64,000 bases of DNA from Orthonyx spaldingii (Eukaryota; Chordata; Aves; Passeriformes; Orthonychidae), in the NCBI GenBank assembly GCA_013397795.1, contig VZTJ01005702.1, positions 818,925 through 882,924 on the forward strand, written 5' to 3'. A model generated the notes under the pieces. The model made no database searches, was not told where the DNA came from, and saw only the letters and a program-made list of their open reading frames with translations. Made by a program: the position numbers and the translations under genes. Position 1 is the first letter of the stretch; the number at the start of each line of letters is the position of its first letter. Shown here one piece after another: positions 48,025 through 59,800 of this stretch.

Positions 48025-50506
48025 GCGGCGACTCCCGGACCGGCTCGGTGCGGGCGGGCGGTGAGGTGCCCGGAGCCCCGCAGCCCCCCGGACCCACGGC
48101 GGGGTCCGCAGGGGATCGGGCGTTCCGTGAGCGCAGCCTTTGTGCGAGCTCCGCCGCAGGCACCAGGCTCCCACCGCGGCTGCCGCGGACACCGGAGCGC
48201 TTTGTGCTCCGCCCGAGCCCGGGGGGAGCCTGCCCCAGCTCTGCACCGGCTCAGCCCGAGCTGGGGGATTTCGTCGAGTTTCTCTGGCCAGGGAGGAGGT
48301 ACTTTTAAAATGTGATAAAATTGCATAGGGCCTCGGGTTTTGTGCGGATGCTTTAGCAAACCTGTGTCTTCTGAAAATTCAAAAAAACACCCCCAAACTC
48401 CATCTTCATTTTTTTTTAATGTTTTAAAGTTAATGGAATTGTCATAAGTTTGGTCTAACGAGATTTAAAAATATGATTGATCTATTGTTAAGTTGCAGAA
48501 ACTTTTATTCTGTGGAGAGGCAGTGGGGCTGAGCAGTGTCCTGCTGCCCCATAGGACCTTTGATGCATTTCCCCATATCCTGCACTCGTCTTTTCCCTGC
48601 TTTGTGGGTCGTGTGTCCCAGTCCCTCTTGCTGAAGGAGAAACCCTTCAGACCTCATCCTTCAGTTAGCACTGACAGACCTGAGGCACTCGTTTCCTTCT
48701 TTTTTCACAAGCCACACTGCTCCAAGTATGAGGGAAAAGGACCTGAAACAAACTTAGCTGAGCGTTCAGCTGACTTCCAATAATGTATCTCTTTAGTTGG
48801 CTTTTTTCCTTCTTTGATTATTAATTGGCAAACACAGAAAGAGCTGTGGCCTTCCTTTTTTCTTTAATGTTTGCTGGTACTTCAGCAGTTTAATAACTCT
48901 GCCTAGAGAACCTGATGACTTATAGGTGTTTTGAAAGCTGTGTAATAAGAGCCTACTAATAGTCATCTTTTGCTACTGTTTCATTCTTGGAGGGAGCAGT
49001 CTTTGCTGCTGGACAGTTGCGGTTCAAATTTCCAGAAGCGTTTGTTGCCCGTGCCTCCAGCTAAATTTATAAAGGAATCCTGTTAGCTTGTATGAAGCTA
49101 AATCTGGCTGTAGCAACTCCTGGCTGTACAATTCACTGTGGTTGGCAAGGCACAATATATAGTTTCCTTGAGATTTATTTTTAGGATTTTTTTTCCCCCT
49201 GGTTTGTGTGGGGCACGTAGTTGTTATGATTTTGGGAACTCTTCACCAATGTGTGTGTGGGTGCTTTGGGATGAAAACATAAGAGTTATGCTAAGGTTAG
49301 GAAATGTATTAATAGAGTGCTTGTCTTGAAAATATGAGAAGGCAGTTTGAGATCGGCGTCTTAATGAATATTGGTATTGTTCTCGGGTCCATGCAGATGC
49401 TTAGCTATTAAACTTTGACTCTACTTCTGCTCTGTGTTCTCAGCTGGCAAACTAGAAATGGTGCAAAACACTCTGATAGAAGGTTCAGTTTTAAATGTGT
49501 TCATTTACGGGAATGCTGGCTGTTTCTCACAGACCTAGAGAGCCCTAAGCAAACTATGTCGACCTGTGGCCATACAACTGAGTGCATCTCTGCAAAGGCG
49601 TGCTATGATTCTAACACTAGGTGTTAAGGTGTCATTTTTCTTGTTGTTCTACTTTTGATTTTCCAAAAAAAAAGAAAGGAAAAAAAATTAGGTGTGTAGC
49701 CAAATCAGTTTGTAATTTATAGTCTTATTTGATAACATCTTGCAAAGATAGCATTGACTTGATTTTTAAGTGGAAATCTTCAAGTAGTGGACCTAGTTTG
49801 TTGGCAGCTCTCATCATTTCAGGACATCTGCTAATGTGTTCTTCCTTGGGCAGGATGCGAGACTACAAATTAACTGTCTAAAGGCATACTTTGAGACTCA
49901 AGTGTTTGATTGTGAGGCCATGGAAAAAGGTAGAAAGGGTTTGGAGCAAACTAACTGAACACTTGGTACCTTCCTGTGTGGAAGTGGAGGTTTTTTGTCT
50001 AGGTAGGTTTTTTATGGGATTGTGTTTTGGGTTTCTTTGTAGTTTTGTTTTGTTACTTTGTTTTAAACCTTTGTTGTGACCTAAAAAGTTAAAGCTAAAA
50101 GGAAAGTGAAAGTATCTGCTTACTTTTTGAATGAGTATTTTAGGCAAGTAGTGAGTTTGTGTACTTTTTGCTACTGCTGTTTGTGTAGGTTGGTATGTTT
50201 CAACCTTTCACTGATGCAGTCTTTCATGTGGCACCAGTGATAGTATTTTTGTGAAGTCATTTGGAGCAGTATGCATGTTTGAAAGCCTCCGTGTGTGCAT
50301 TTGTTTGGATTGGGTTGTTGTATACCTGTCGTCCTCTGCCTTTCATACGCGTGTGATTTCTTGGCTCCCATTCAGGAAAGGCTTTTTAAGCCCTGCTAAC
50401 CAGATAGGGCTGTAGCAACTGACAAAGGCATTTACTTGAAGTAGTGTTTTGTTATCTTTAAATGCAAACTCAGCAGTGCAAAGCTGGTCTGTTTCTCTAA
50501 CCACAG

Positions 50507-50593
50507 AACACTAACAGAACTGTAATTTGGCATTGGCTTCTGTCATTTTACCTTGCTCTGTGGTAGCATCACCCATACAACTTGTAGGCTCTG
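50507..50593 (+). other. Candidate 87-nt non-coding exon
   Basis: A very good acceptor (GGTCTGTTTCTCTAACCACAG) ends at 50,506 and a consensus donor, CTCTG before gtgagta, follows 50,593. All three frames contain stops, so it could only be 5' UTR, a lncRNA exon or a poison exon. It lies 2.6 kb downstream of the CpG-island donor and has the right orientation for an untranslated second exon. Chance is an equal alternative. Confidence 0.2.
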
Positions 50594-50962
50594 GTGAGTA
50601 CTTTTGCAATCAACCCAAAAATGGGGAAATCAAGAACACAGTTACAAAATCTGCTGTTAGTAATTTTGAAGAGTAGATCCACAGATTAGCCTGAGATACT
50701 GCTATTGAAAAAACAGTTTCTCTACAGAGGTGTCACCTCTAAAATTGTCGCTAAAAAAGACCAATCCTAAGTCAAAGCAATTCTTAGGGAAGGATACTAA
50801 GAATGGATGGAGCTTTTCTATGTTATCTCTTTTTTTTAAGAAGTCCCAAATAACAGTATTTTAACAGATACTTAGCACAGTTATTAAAGTATGCCAAAGA
50901 CTCATTCAACTGTTGATTTTTATTTATTCATTCATTTTCTTTATGCTTGGCTGCCATTCCAG

Positions 50963-51208
50963 CAATTGCTGGGCACCTCTAAGTTTCTACCAACCAAGCC
51001 AGAGCTGCAGCTCTTGATCTTGGGGGCACAGGGTCCTGAAGAAGAGGAACCACATTTCTGGGTGACGTATGGCCACCATTGTGATGTACCCCAGCTCCAT
51101 ACGGTCAGATGTGCTGGATCAGGAAATAATGGAAACATCCAAGCTGATGATAAAGAGAGCCATTTGCAGGCTCCATTTAGAAATGTTTCTCAGATTAGAC
51201 ATGTATAA
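50963..51208 (+). other. Candidate terminal coding segment, unrecognised
   Basis: A good acceptor (TTTTCTTTATGCTTGGCTGCCATTCCAG) ends at 50,962. An 81-codon open frame begins in phase (QLLGTSKFLPTKPELQLLIL...) and ends ...APFRNVSQIRHV at TAA (51,206-51,208). Local GC is raised. There is an acidic stretch (GPEEEEPHF) but no domain I know. The opposite strand is also open over 50941-51138, which weakens the coding case. No AATAAA lies close behind the stop. Confidence 0.15.
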
Positions 51209-52497
51209 AACTGTGGCAGTTATAAATTAGAACAAAAGAATTAATCTGGTGTGCATTCCCTTTTGTATTCAGTCATGTTGAGAAGGAAGGTTGCTGTGAT
51301 AAAGAAACATATTTTATTGACATGTTGAATTAGTTATGGCTTTAACTTGCTTTGCCATAAGTTTCTTAATTGCCAAGTGTAGTGCACAGATATTTAGGTA
51401 GAATATACAATACAAGATAGAATAATGAAATATGAAAAAATACAAGTCAGTAATGTAATGTACTGGAGACATTTGGAGTGATGGCAATCCTCTGTTAATA
51501 AACTGGAATTATTGCTGGTGGGGACAATGAAGTTGTCTTACCACTACTTACTCTAAATGACATTCTGCTTCTGTAGAGTTAAGAGCGGGAGGTGGGGGGA
51601 AGGAATTTTTGCAGCCCTCAGCAAAGTCTAGAGTGCCCAAAAGGCTTGCAGAGCTGTTGCTGAATGGTTGTTTCTGAGAACCTGCATTACTGTCACTGCA
51701 CATAAAAAGTTTTAGCTACTAGGACTGTAAATGAGAAAAAAAGTGGAAGAAAGTGTTATTCTTGTAAACTTAGAATGCAAAGGATGTGGAGCCTAGATTT
51801 CCCCTCCACTTTAGAAAAGCCTCACACACCACAGTGAGTGGTAGAACCACAAAACCAGTCCGGGAACAGGGGCAAAGGGAGTGAAGAGTAAAGTCAATGC
51901 AGTGGCAACAGTTACGATTTTAAGTACAGGAGTCTTTTACATACATGGCTAAGAATACAAGAGATGAATGTGAACAGATTAAATAATACTGAAAGTGTCA
52001 GTAAAGCCTGTTTTTATTAATCAATTTTCAAAAAGAGTGTGTGACAAATTATCTCTTAGTGTTTAAAGTTTCCCAAATCACTTTAAGGATATAAACTTTT
52101 TGCAGTTGTGCTTGTTGTATCAAGTAGGTTAGTCTAATCTGATTCACCAAAAGTTGAGTTTATATGAACTTGGCCTAAAATAGGTTTAACCATGAACTTG
52201 ATTACAAATGCAGGAAAAGAAAGGGGTGTAGTCAGGGAGGACTGGAGAAGGAAATAGAGGGAAAAACTACTTATACTTATCAAGGAGGCCTGAAAGAAGC
52301 AGTTGTCCAAGCAAAGTTACAAACTCTTAAACCCACTGTCATCTGTTGACTGGGGTGTCTTCTGAAGTACCTTCATGTGGGGGTGGTCACTACCTGTGTT
52401 TTCACTAATCACAATGCAGAGCATTGCTGTGAAAGTACAAAGCAAGGTGACAGTTTAACAATTTATCTGTAAGAGTGACTTCATGTGTTTGACTTGA

Positions 52498-52518
52498 TTC
52501 CTTCCTTCCTTCCTTCCT
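52498..52518. repeat. (TTCC)n short tandem repeat
   Basis: Five TTCC units ending in TTCCTCAG, which mimics a splice acceptor. Confidence 0.85.
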
Positions 52519-55500
52519 CAGCATGAGCTCCACTAATCCTGTTTCCTAATGTTCTACAGGACTTTGATGATTATGCTAGTGGAGGTTCCATGTGTGTTTT
52601 ATAAGTGTAGTGAACAGGTATAAATTGGGCTGGCAGCAATCTCCCATGTAAACTTGTGACTGAAACAGTGGTAATTAACTTTGAATCCTATAAGTCTTGC
52701 TTGCCTGCCCTGTCATTGAGTTTCAGACGGCAAGTGGTGCTAAGCCTCTTCCTGTAAGCATACATTCTGTAGAAACTTGCATGTGAACCCTGCCCAGATG
52801 TTTTGAAACCTAACTTAATAAATGTTAACATTGAAATATTTGAACCTTCATATCCATTCAGACGTTTCATGATCACGCTTCAAGCATTGGTATCATTCAG
52901 CTGCTGTTTTCTGCTGATAAGATGCGTGTTTCCTTTCACTGGAAGTACAGAGCAGAGATAAAAAGTGTGTCATGGGTACAGTGATTGAATCACCTGCTCA
53001 GTTGCTTACAGCCATGGTAGATAAAACCTTGGTACCTAGCTTGGGAAGGAGATGGCTGTTTGGGTTGTCATGAGGAGCAGTGTCAGGGACAGTGTAACAG
53101 CCAGTTTCTCTTCAGGGTCATGGTTGACATCTTTCAGCATTGTCATCTGGGTGTGGGCTTCAAGGTCAGCTTCTGCCTCTTAATTAGCCCTCGTAAGAAG
53201 TCTCTATCTCCTAGATTTAGTGCATAGGCTCTAGTGTTTGTACTTTCTCCCATGCTTCCCCTTCTGTTATGCAAAGTTATCTGTAAACACAGGCAAGTTT
53301 TCCTCCCTAACCCCCTGTAAACTCTGCTTTGTTAAAGTATTTATCAATGTTTACCCTCATGTATGTCCCCTAAGATTAGATACACTGTCTGCTGCAGCTT
53401 CGTTGTGATTTCTACATACCAGGATCAATTTGCTGTTTGGGGGTTTTCTTTTTGGTTTTGTTTCTTTTACTGTATTCGCATTACCTGTCCCACTGAGTCC
53501 AGATCCGTAGCTGAGGTCCCAACCCATTTCAGAAAGGCAGTGGCAGAACCACTTACTTTCTGCTGCTGCCACTTATCTGTGGTACAGGATAAAGTAACAT
53601 AGTGCTTTGTGTCCTTGATGTCTGATACAAAGGAAAAATGATAGCTCCTTCTTTGTAAGTAATTTTGAAAATAGGTGAGATGAAGAACTAATTATGCATG
53701 TCAGTAGTCTTTATCACTTCAGAATGCACAGAGCTTTCCACTTACTATTTTAAACTGAAACCAAGTTAATAGCAGAAACCTAGGTTTGGCTTAAAATTGG
53801 TATTGGCGCTGCCAAGATGAGCATGCTTCATACTCAAGTGCTTATGAAGCTTTCTCACTGTTTACTTTCCCATTCCTTCTCACTATCCTGATAACATACT
53901 TCGTGAGGTTGATCAGACAGCTGTCACACCTTAGTGTCTGAGTGATGTCATCACAGACTTCAGTCAGTTGTAGAAACAGTTTCTCTGAAGAATCATCAGT
54001 CTTAGCTGATTTGAATGGTAGACAAAGATGTGTTTAACAATAAATCATCATTGAATTTGGAGCAACAGCTTGCCTTCCCTCATACTCTACCAGCATATGG
54101 TTTGTAACATCTCCTTTTTGTCAATCTTCTCTGATAATTGTCGCTTTCTCTCATGCTGGATGAATCTGAAGTCATAAATCTCTGATTTGCTTTATCTTGG
54201 TCATTTTGTGCTCCTGCTGTCTTGAAGAGGTTACTGTCTCTGTCCTGTAGGCAGACAGGACCACTTAGCCAACTCCTCACTGGATATAGCCTCTGAGAAT
54301 CCTTGACTTATTGGGTTTGTTGTACTGTGAAGGCTCTTCTGCCGTGTGGTATAAGGAGATCATCTCCAGCATCTCCTCCTCCTGAGCTTGAGCTCATTTA
54401 ACCTTCTGAGTTTTTCCCAGATTTTGGGGGCAAAGCTGCTAACTTATTTTCTTAACCTCTACCTGCAGTACCAAGCATCAGGCACAGTGTAGATGTTTTG
54501 GTAAGCCACTCTAGAATACTGCAGTCTGTTATTAAGTGGAAGTAAGCGATTTCTGAGGGCATTAATGACCATTTAATCTCCAAGGTTTCTTTCTGATATA
54601 TGGGGCTGTATCTTGGCATGCTTGTGCTCATCCATTGCTTTAGATGACATGGTTCCTAAATTGGTATTGGAGATGTCTGTGGTAGGAGAGTCAGTGCTAG
54701 GCAAATTTCTAAGAGGGAAAGGACAGGTTTTCTGCAGACTTTCCCTTCAGGAGTTGTTTTCCACTTTCTTAGAGCCTGCCAGCAGGGAAGTGCAGATCAG
54801 AGCATTAAGAAAACCTCACTTTTCTATTGATGTGAAGGACAGAGTGGTTTGCCAAGGCACAAGCCATGCTGGGCAGATCTTAGAGCTGATCTCCTGCGTG
54901 CTGACTCATCCTGGTGATCTCAGTTACTGCAGTTTGCACTTTGCCTCTTCACCTGCAGCAGCGCTCTCCTTGGCTTCATGGCCTGTTACCAACACAGGTG
55001 TGCTTCCTCACTCATAGTGTGCATGCTGACACTTGTGTCACTTGTGTTCTTCAGTCTTAGTGCTAGGCTGTCCTACTGCTATCATGCACAGTGCAGATCC
55101 AAAAGGAACCACATTGAAGAGGTTCTTTCTGCAACCGTGCAGCAGAGGATCCTGCTGATAAACACCCTCTGTTCTCTTGCACTCCTCAGGCCCCTTCAAA
55201 GCAGTTTGTTCATCCAAAGCACATAATAGGTGCTGACTCAGACTCCCACAAGGTCAAAGCAAGGAGAATAGGTGATTTTTTTTTCTTCCCTGTTTTGGTG
55301 AAGCATTGATGTGATTGGGACCTGTGATATACATACATGGGAGGAGAAAGGTTTGCTTCCACACACCATTGCATGCTGTTCGGATAGGATAGGAGCTGTA
55401 TCTGCTTTTCAGGGAAGAATTCTGAAAAAACAAAACCATGATGATCACATTTGCACTCTTCAGAAGAAAAGCTGGTCATCAGCCTTTGTCACTGAAAATC

Positions 55501-57792
55501 TGGTGCTTGCGAGTCTTTTTCTTCTCAAGGGGCCAGTGCTGACATACGTACCTGACAGATGCACCTGCCCACCCTAGCTATGTGCATCGTGCAGCTATTT
55601 GAGCTTCCACAGGGATCTGGATGCTTCTTCATCACCGCTGTCTTGTAGTGATGAGGAGTCTGCCCACTAAATGTTACGGGGGTTTTTTCCCTTTTGCTCT
55701 TTAAATCAATGTCAGTGCTGCACAAAGAGTTCTTTCAATATTTAATAGAGGATCAGTGATGCCCATCTTCTGATGATTTCGGGAAAATGTACTGGGTTGG
55801 TTTCTTTTATTTGTTAATTATAAATATTGAGTCATAACAGGAGGTGATTAGTTCTGGTAGCTGGATCACAGTTACTTGTCTATGCCCATACCTGCCCAAT
55901 ACTGACTTCTTTCCTGGAGACAGTTTGTGGTCATACCAGGGATGGTCTGGAGGAGTTACGGCAAAGACTCACTCAGCTGTTGACCTTGTCATGCAACCCA
56001 CCTTTGTGTTGTTCACTGTTGTGAATGGGCAGAGTGAAAGAAACTCCAGGAGTGCTGCATGAACTTAGTCCATGAAATTAGCTTAATGTGTCTGGGAAAG
56101 CTCTCAGCTGATTGCATGTGGAATAAATCCTTTTGCTTGGGATGTGGCATATTTTCCATCTGTTAATCGGTTATGTCGTGCAATGAGAAGGTGCTACAGT
56201 ATGGGGCCTTCCTGTAAAAGCAAGCTGCATCCCTCAGCCAGAAAAGCTGGGCTATAGGAACTGCCACATAACTCAGTACAAGTCATGTCAAATAAATTTT
56301 TACTTTAGTCCTTCTCACTGGTGATTAAACTTGCACAGTGGTTTGCTGTCTAGCACATGTGAACTTCTAAAAAGAATTTTATTCTGAGCTTTTCTTAGAG
56401 GGTCAGTATGTGGAATTGTTTGGCAAGAGTATTTGTTTTAAAATGCTACAGTATATGTTGACACAATTTTATTATGTCCAATACACAATATAATCCAAGT
56501 TGTAAGGATGGAGTTGTATGGATGTGAGGTGTGGTTGGGGACTAGGTGAGAACAGGGGTGACAATTAATGGAATGAGTGTCTTGATATCCTACTTTGAAT
56601 TGAAGCAAATTCCCATCTGTAAGTCTGTGGAACACAATTATGTGTAGTTGGGTCACTCCAACTTACTTTGGTCTTCTACCCTAGCTAAAACAGGATAGGG
56701 AAGTTCTTTAAAAGCAGAGATTTCAAAGCTCAAAGCCCATGGTTTGAGGGAGTCAGTTTATTGGACTAAAGCGAAAATGTTAACTTTCACTGCAAGAGAG
56801 AGTGTGTAGAACAGAAGGTTTCTGTGTTATTTACGCTTTTTAGGAAAACTGAAGTGAAGATAATCTCAACGACTCCTAAGGAATAAAGTAAAGCACCCAT
56901 CCTCTTACTGAAAATTATTTTGGTTGCCTCTCATGCAGAGTATACCTGAAAGGAACACCTTAATTTTACTGCATTTTGAAAGACAGTTTTCAAGTTTCTG
57001 GGCTTTTCATATGTTATAATGTGAGCTCCAAGTTCCAAAGTGTTTTTCACAGGACAGCCAGACCTTGTGGTTCAAGTCAGTTTAAATTCTGAATGCAGGT
57101 TTCTTTGGTGTTTTTGCTTCTTAAGCTGCTACTTGCTTGATGCTTTAACCCTATATATTTTCTAAAAGTGATTAAGAAGTAAAGCTTTTTATTAATAACT
57201 GTGAGATACTTTAGACTAGCTAAGACTATTTTAAATCATGCAAACTTTTAAAGATGAAATAAACATTATAGGATACATGACAGTATATTTGGTAATCACT
57301 TTCTTGAAAGAAACATGCAACCTCTTTTCTTCATGATCGTCTTTCTAGTACAAAAGTGTTCAGTTTTCTTACACTGATGATTGAGAAATAAACCACCGAA
57401 TTGATAAAATAATTCACAGGATGAAAAATTCATTTTCCTTACAGATTGTCCTGTTATATAGTATGATGATAGCAAAATCTGTAGAAAACCTTCTTGGAAA
57501 GTTAAAGAAGGTTGATAAAACATTCTGTAGTATCTAAGAGCTTGTACTTTTGTCAATTTGGATGTGACTATAAGACCGTGTCTCAAATCATCAATTGAAA
57601 GGTTTTGAAAGGCCATTCATTCTGTGGAATTAGAGAATATCTCAGATTTTGGCAAATAATTTAATCTAGAGCTAAGAAACTGTTACTGATGAAACTACTG
57701 TCAAACAAGAGAGCCCCTGTAAAAAGTTTAGGCTTCTTCAGGTTTATCTAGGTTCCTGATTTTCGTTTATTTATATATGATGTATATTATAC

Positions 57793-57818
57793 ATATACAC
57801 ACACAGATGTGTGTATAT
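57793..57818. repeat. 11-bp AC/GT hairpin
   Basis: ATATACACACA, loop CAGA, TGTGTGTATAT, perfectly complementary. It lies in a TA/CA-rich simple sequence (about 57,767-57,824), so slippage plus inversion can explain it. Confidence 0.85.
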
Positions 57819-59715
57819 TTAAATGGCTGTGGTTGTATTGTCAGTCTGTCTTTTTCTACGGTTCTTAAAGAAACTGAGTTCTCAAGCAGTTCAAATTGAG
57901 TCCTTTGACTCTGGAGGATTTGAGGCTAGGGAAACTTGCATGATAAATGGAAAGTAGGATGGTAATTATAGGTCACTTCGCATTTCTGTTTTGCTTAATT
58001 TACAATCTGAAGTACAGTCAGGTGGTTAGGCATTTGAATGTTACAGCTGTTACAGTCTGATCACAGGAACCTGATGAGACTACTCATGTATTTCCTTCTT
58101 CAGATTCCTAGAAACATTAGTGGAGACTACTCTGTGTCTTCAGTTATGAATAGGAAAAACTAAGTGAAGTAAATAAAATTGTCGCTGTAGTTGCCACTCA
58201 GTGATACCAAAAGAAAAAAATATACTCTTTTAGTCTGTGAAATTGCCTGTAGTGTTAATTTATTGCTGTAAACATAGCATGGAGAGGGCAAATATATTGA
58301 TGTTCCATTAAAAGAAAATGTCAGATGGAGTAGTTTTTGTATTTAAAAAACATCTGTAGATTAACATTATGCCCCATTAGGAAGATTGAATTGGTGGTAT
58401 TACTGTTGAAGTTGAAATCAGACCAATATTTTTTAAATAGATTTTTGAAATATAACATTTTGCCTGTTTATGATTTGGTTCACCTAGACCAAATTAACTT
58501 GGATGCTTAGCAGGGACTCTAATTTATTCTGGCATAAGAATAAGCATTGGGCAAAGCTACGTGGTCTCAAAAAACTGGTGATGGTAAGAGGCCTCCGCAG
58601 TGTTTTCAGCCAACTGAATGCCTGAGGTATTTTGCCATACAGGAAATCAATTGCAGCTGAATGTGGACTGTTTCCACTTCAAGTATATAAACAGGCCTTA
58701 TGATGACATAAAAAAAGAAGAAAGAAATTAAGTAGTTTCTTCAAAGTTCAGAACAGGAACATTTGATGTTCAGTTTCTGTGGATTCTTCACTGTCACCTT
58801 TGGCTCAGTCCATGGCGCAAAAATAGCACAGAAGGAGAGGTGAATTATTGTTGGGCCCTCTAGAAAAGGGAAACATAAAGCAATGTCTTAGAGAAATGAA
58901 AATAATAAAAAAAGATATCCTTGTTCAGTTCCAGTTGATATTCTGCTGAGGCTGGGAGGGGTTACAAGTTTAACAGAGGAAATGAGTTCTTTCCCTTGTT
59001 AAATCAAAAATCCTCCATTTTTAAGCTTCAAGTCAGGCTAATAAATTTTGCAGCAAAAACCTGCACCACACTTCTACCTAAATGGCTGGTTTTTGTGAAG
59101 TGGTAGGAGAAACATTATTTTTGTTAGGGTATTTATCATGCTTTGCTGACCTTGTGAAAATACCTAGATTTGATGGAGATCCCAGGCAGATCTTAGTGAC
59201 CCGTGTCTCTGATGTACTTTATAGGTCGCTGATGTTGCTTAGGAAAGCGAGGGCTCATTTGGGTAGAGGTTTCCAGGCATTAAAGATAATTAAGTTGAAA
59301 ATCAGCTCTAACAATTTCCAGAAGGAGTGTGGCCTGAAGCCCTTGGGGTGTAGAGCATGGGAACCCAGCAGTACTTCCTTGCTTCAGCACAGACGTACAG
59401 TGCGACTGTAGGCAAGCTGTCTGATCCAGATTTTTAAAGATATGTAGATAGGCAGAGGTGGTAAAGGCTCTTAATGGGATTTTCAGGATCACATTAGTGT
59501 CTAACTCCCATTCAAAATCTGTCTCCTTAGCTTGTCTGAACTGGATTCAACCCATGCTATGTTTTATTCAGCTACTCTTTAGGACAGAACAGGCAGGTGT
59601 ATGTATGGTGAGCATGACTTAGGGAGTATAAACCAAGGTGTGCCTAGACCCCTGCGCAGCTGACCTCCCTTTTATCCTTCCTTTAATTCCGTAATTTCTA
59701 CCCTCCTTTCTGCAG

Positions 59716-59784
59716 AATGCCAGGAATTCAGCAGAGGAGAGGAAAAGTGACTCCCTTTTGCCCAGCCTAACAGTGATACGTTTG
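59716..59784 (+). other. Candidate 69-nt (23-codon) internal exon, gene not recognised
   Basis: This is the best exon candidate in the right half. The acceptor tract TCTACCCTCCTTTCTGCAG ends at 59,715 and a full-consensus donor, TTTG before gtgagt, follows 59,784. Exactly one frame is open, in phase 0: it starts NARNSAEERK and ends LPSLTVIRL. The other two hit TAA and TGA. The length is a multiple of three and both ends are phase 0, so it could be a cassette exon included or skipped without frameshift. A second donor, CCAG before gtaaat after 59,800, would add 16 nt and shift the frame. It has no in-frame ATG, so it would be internal or untranslated. It lies 11.8 kb downstream of the CpG-island donor in the same orientation. 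I do not recognise the peptide. Confidence 0.4.
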
Positions 59785-59800
59785 GTGAGTGCTCTACCAG

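Larger units (their letters stand above)
47265..48315 (+). promoter_or_regulatory. CpG island, probable promoter and first exon of a gene
   Basis: This is the only long GC- and CpG-rich segment in the window, about 1 kb with sharp edges. It contains a GC box, G-runs and no TATA box, as in broad housekeeping or developmental promoters. Direction is not proven. On the + strand G clearly exceeds C from about 47,560 to 48,110, which is typical just downstream of a transcription start, and consensus donors occur on + (47,930/47,931 CCG then gtgagc; 48,060/48,061 GCG then gtgagg), while I see no comparable minus-strand donor. I therefore favour rightward transcription. Every long frame here lacks a believable start or reads through N. 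No protein was recognised, so the first exon may be wholly 5' UTR. Confidence 0.8.
48316..59715. other. Probable long intron downstream of the CpG island
   Basis: GC content falls back to the AT-rich background. No convincing coding exon is seen. Weak + strand candidates are listed at 50507-50593 and 50963-51208. A short (TTCC)n repeat lies at 52498-52518, and a perfect AC/GT hairpin at 57793-57818. The 134-codon frame at 54613-55017 begins at TTG, has no domain and overlaps another open frame. On the minus strand a 20-nt segment at 53,556-53,575 sits between CCACAG and GTAAGT, but nothing else supports it. Confidence 0.55.

Noticed and set aside
47372..48246. Long minus-strand frames across the CpG island (up to 263 codons)
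   Set aside because: They read through the 39-N gap, are P/R/G-rich from GC composition alone, and occur in several overlapping frames on both strands.
54613..55017. 134-codon + strand frame
   Set aside because: It begins at TTG, has no domain, overlaps another open frame (54978-55226), and lacks a convincing acceptor and donor pair around the whole frame.
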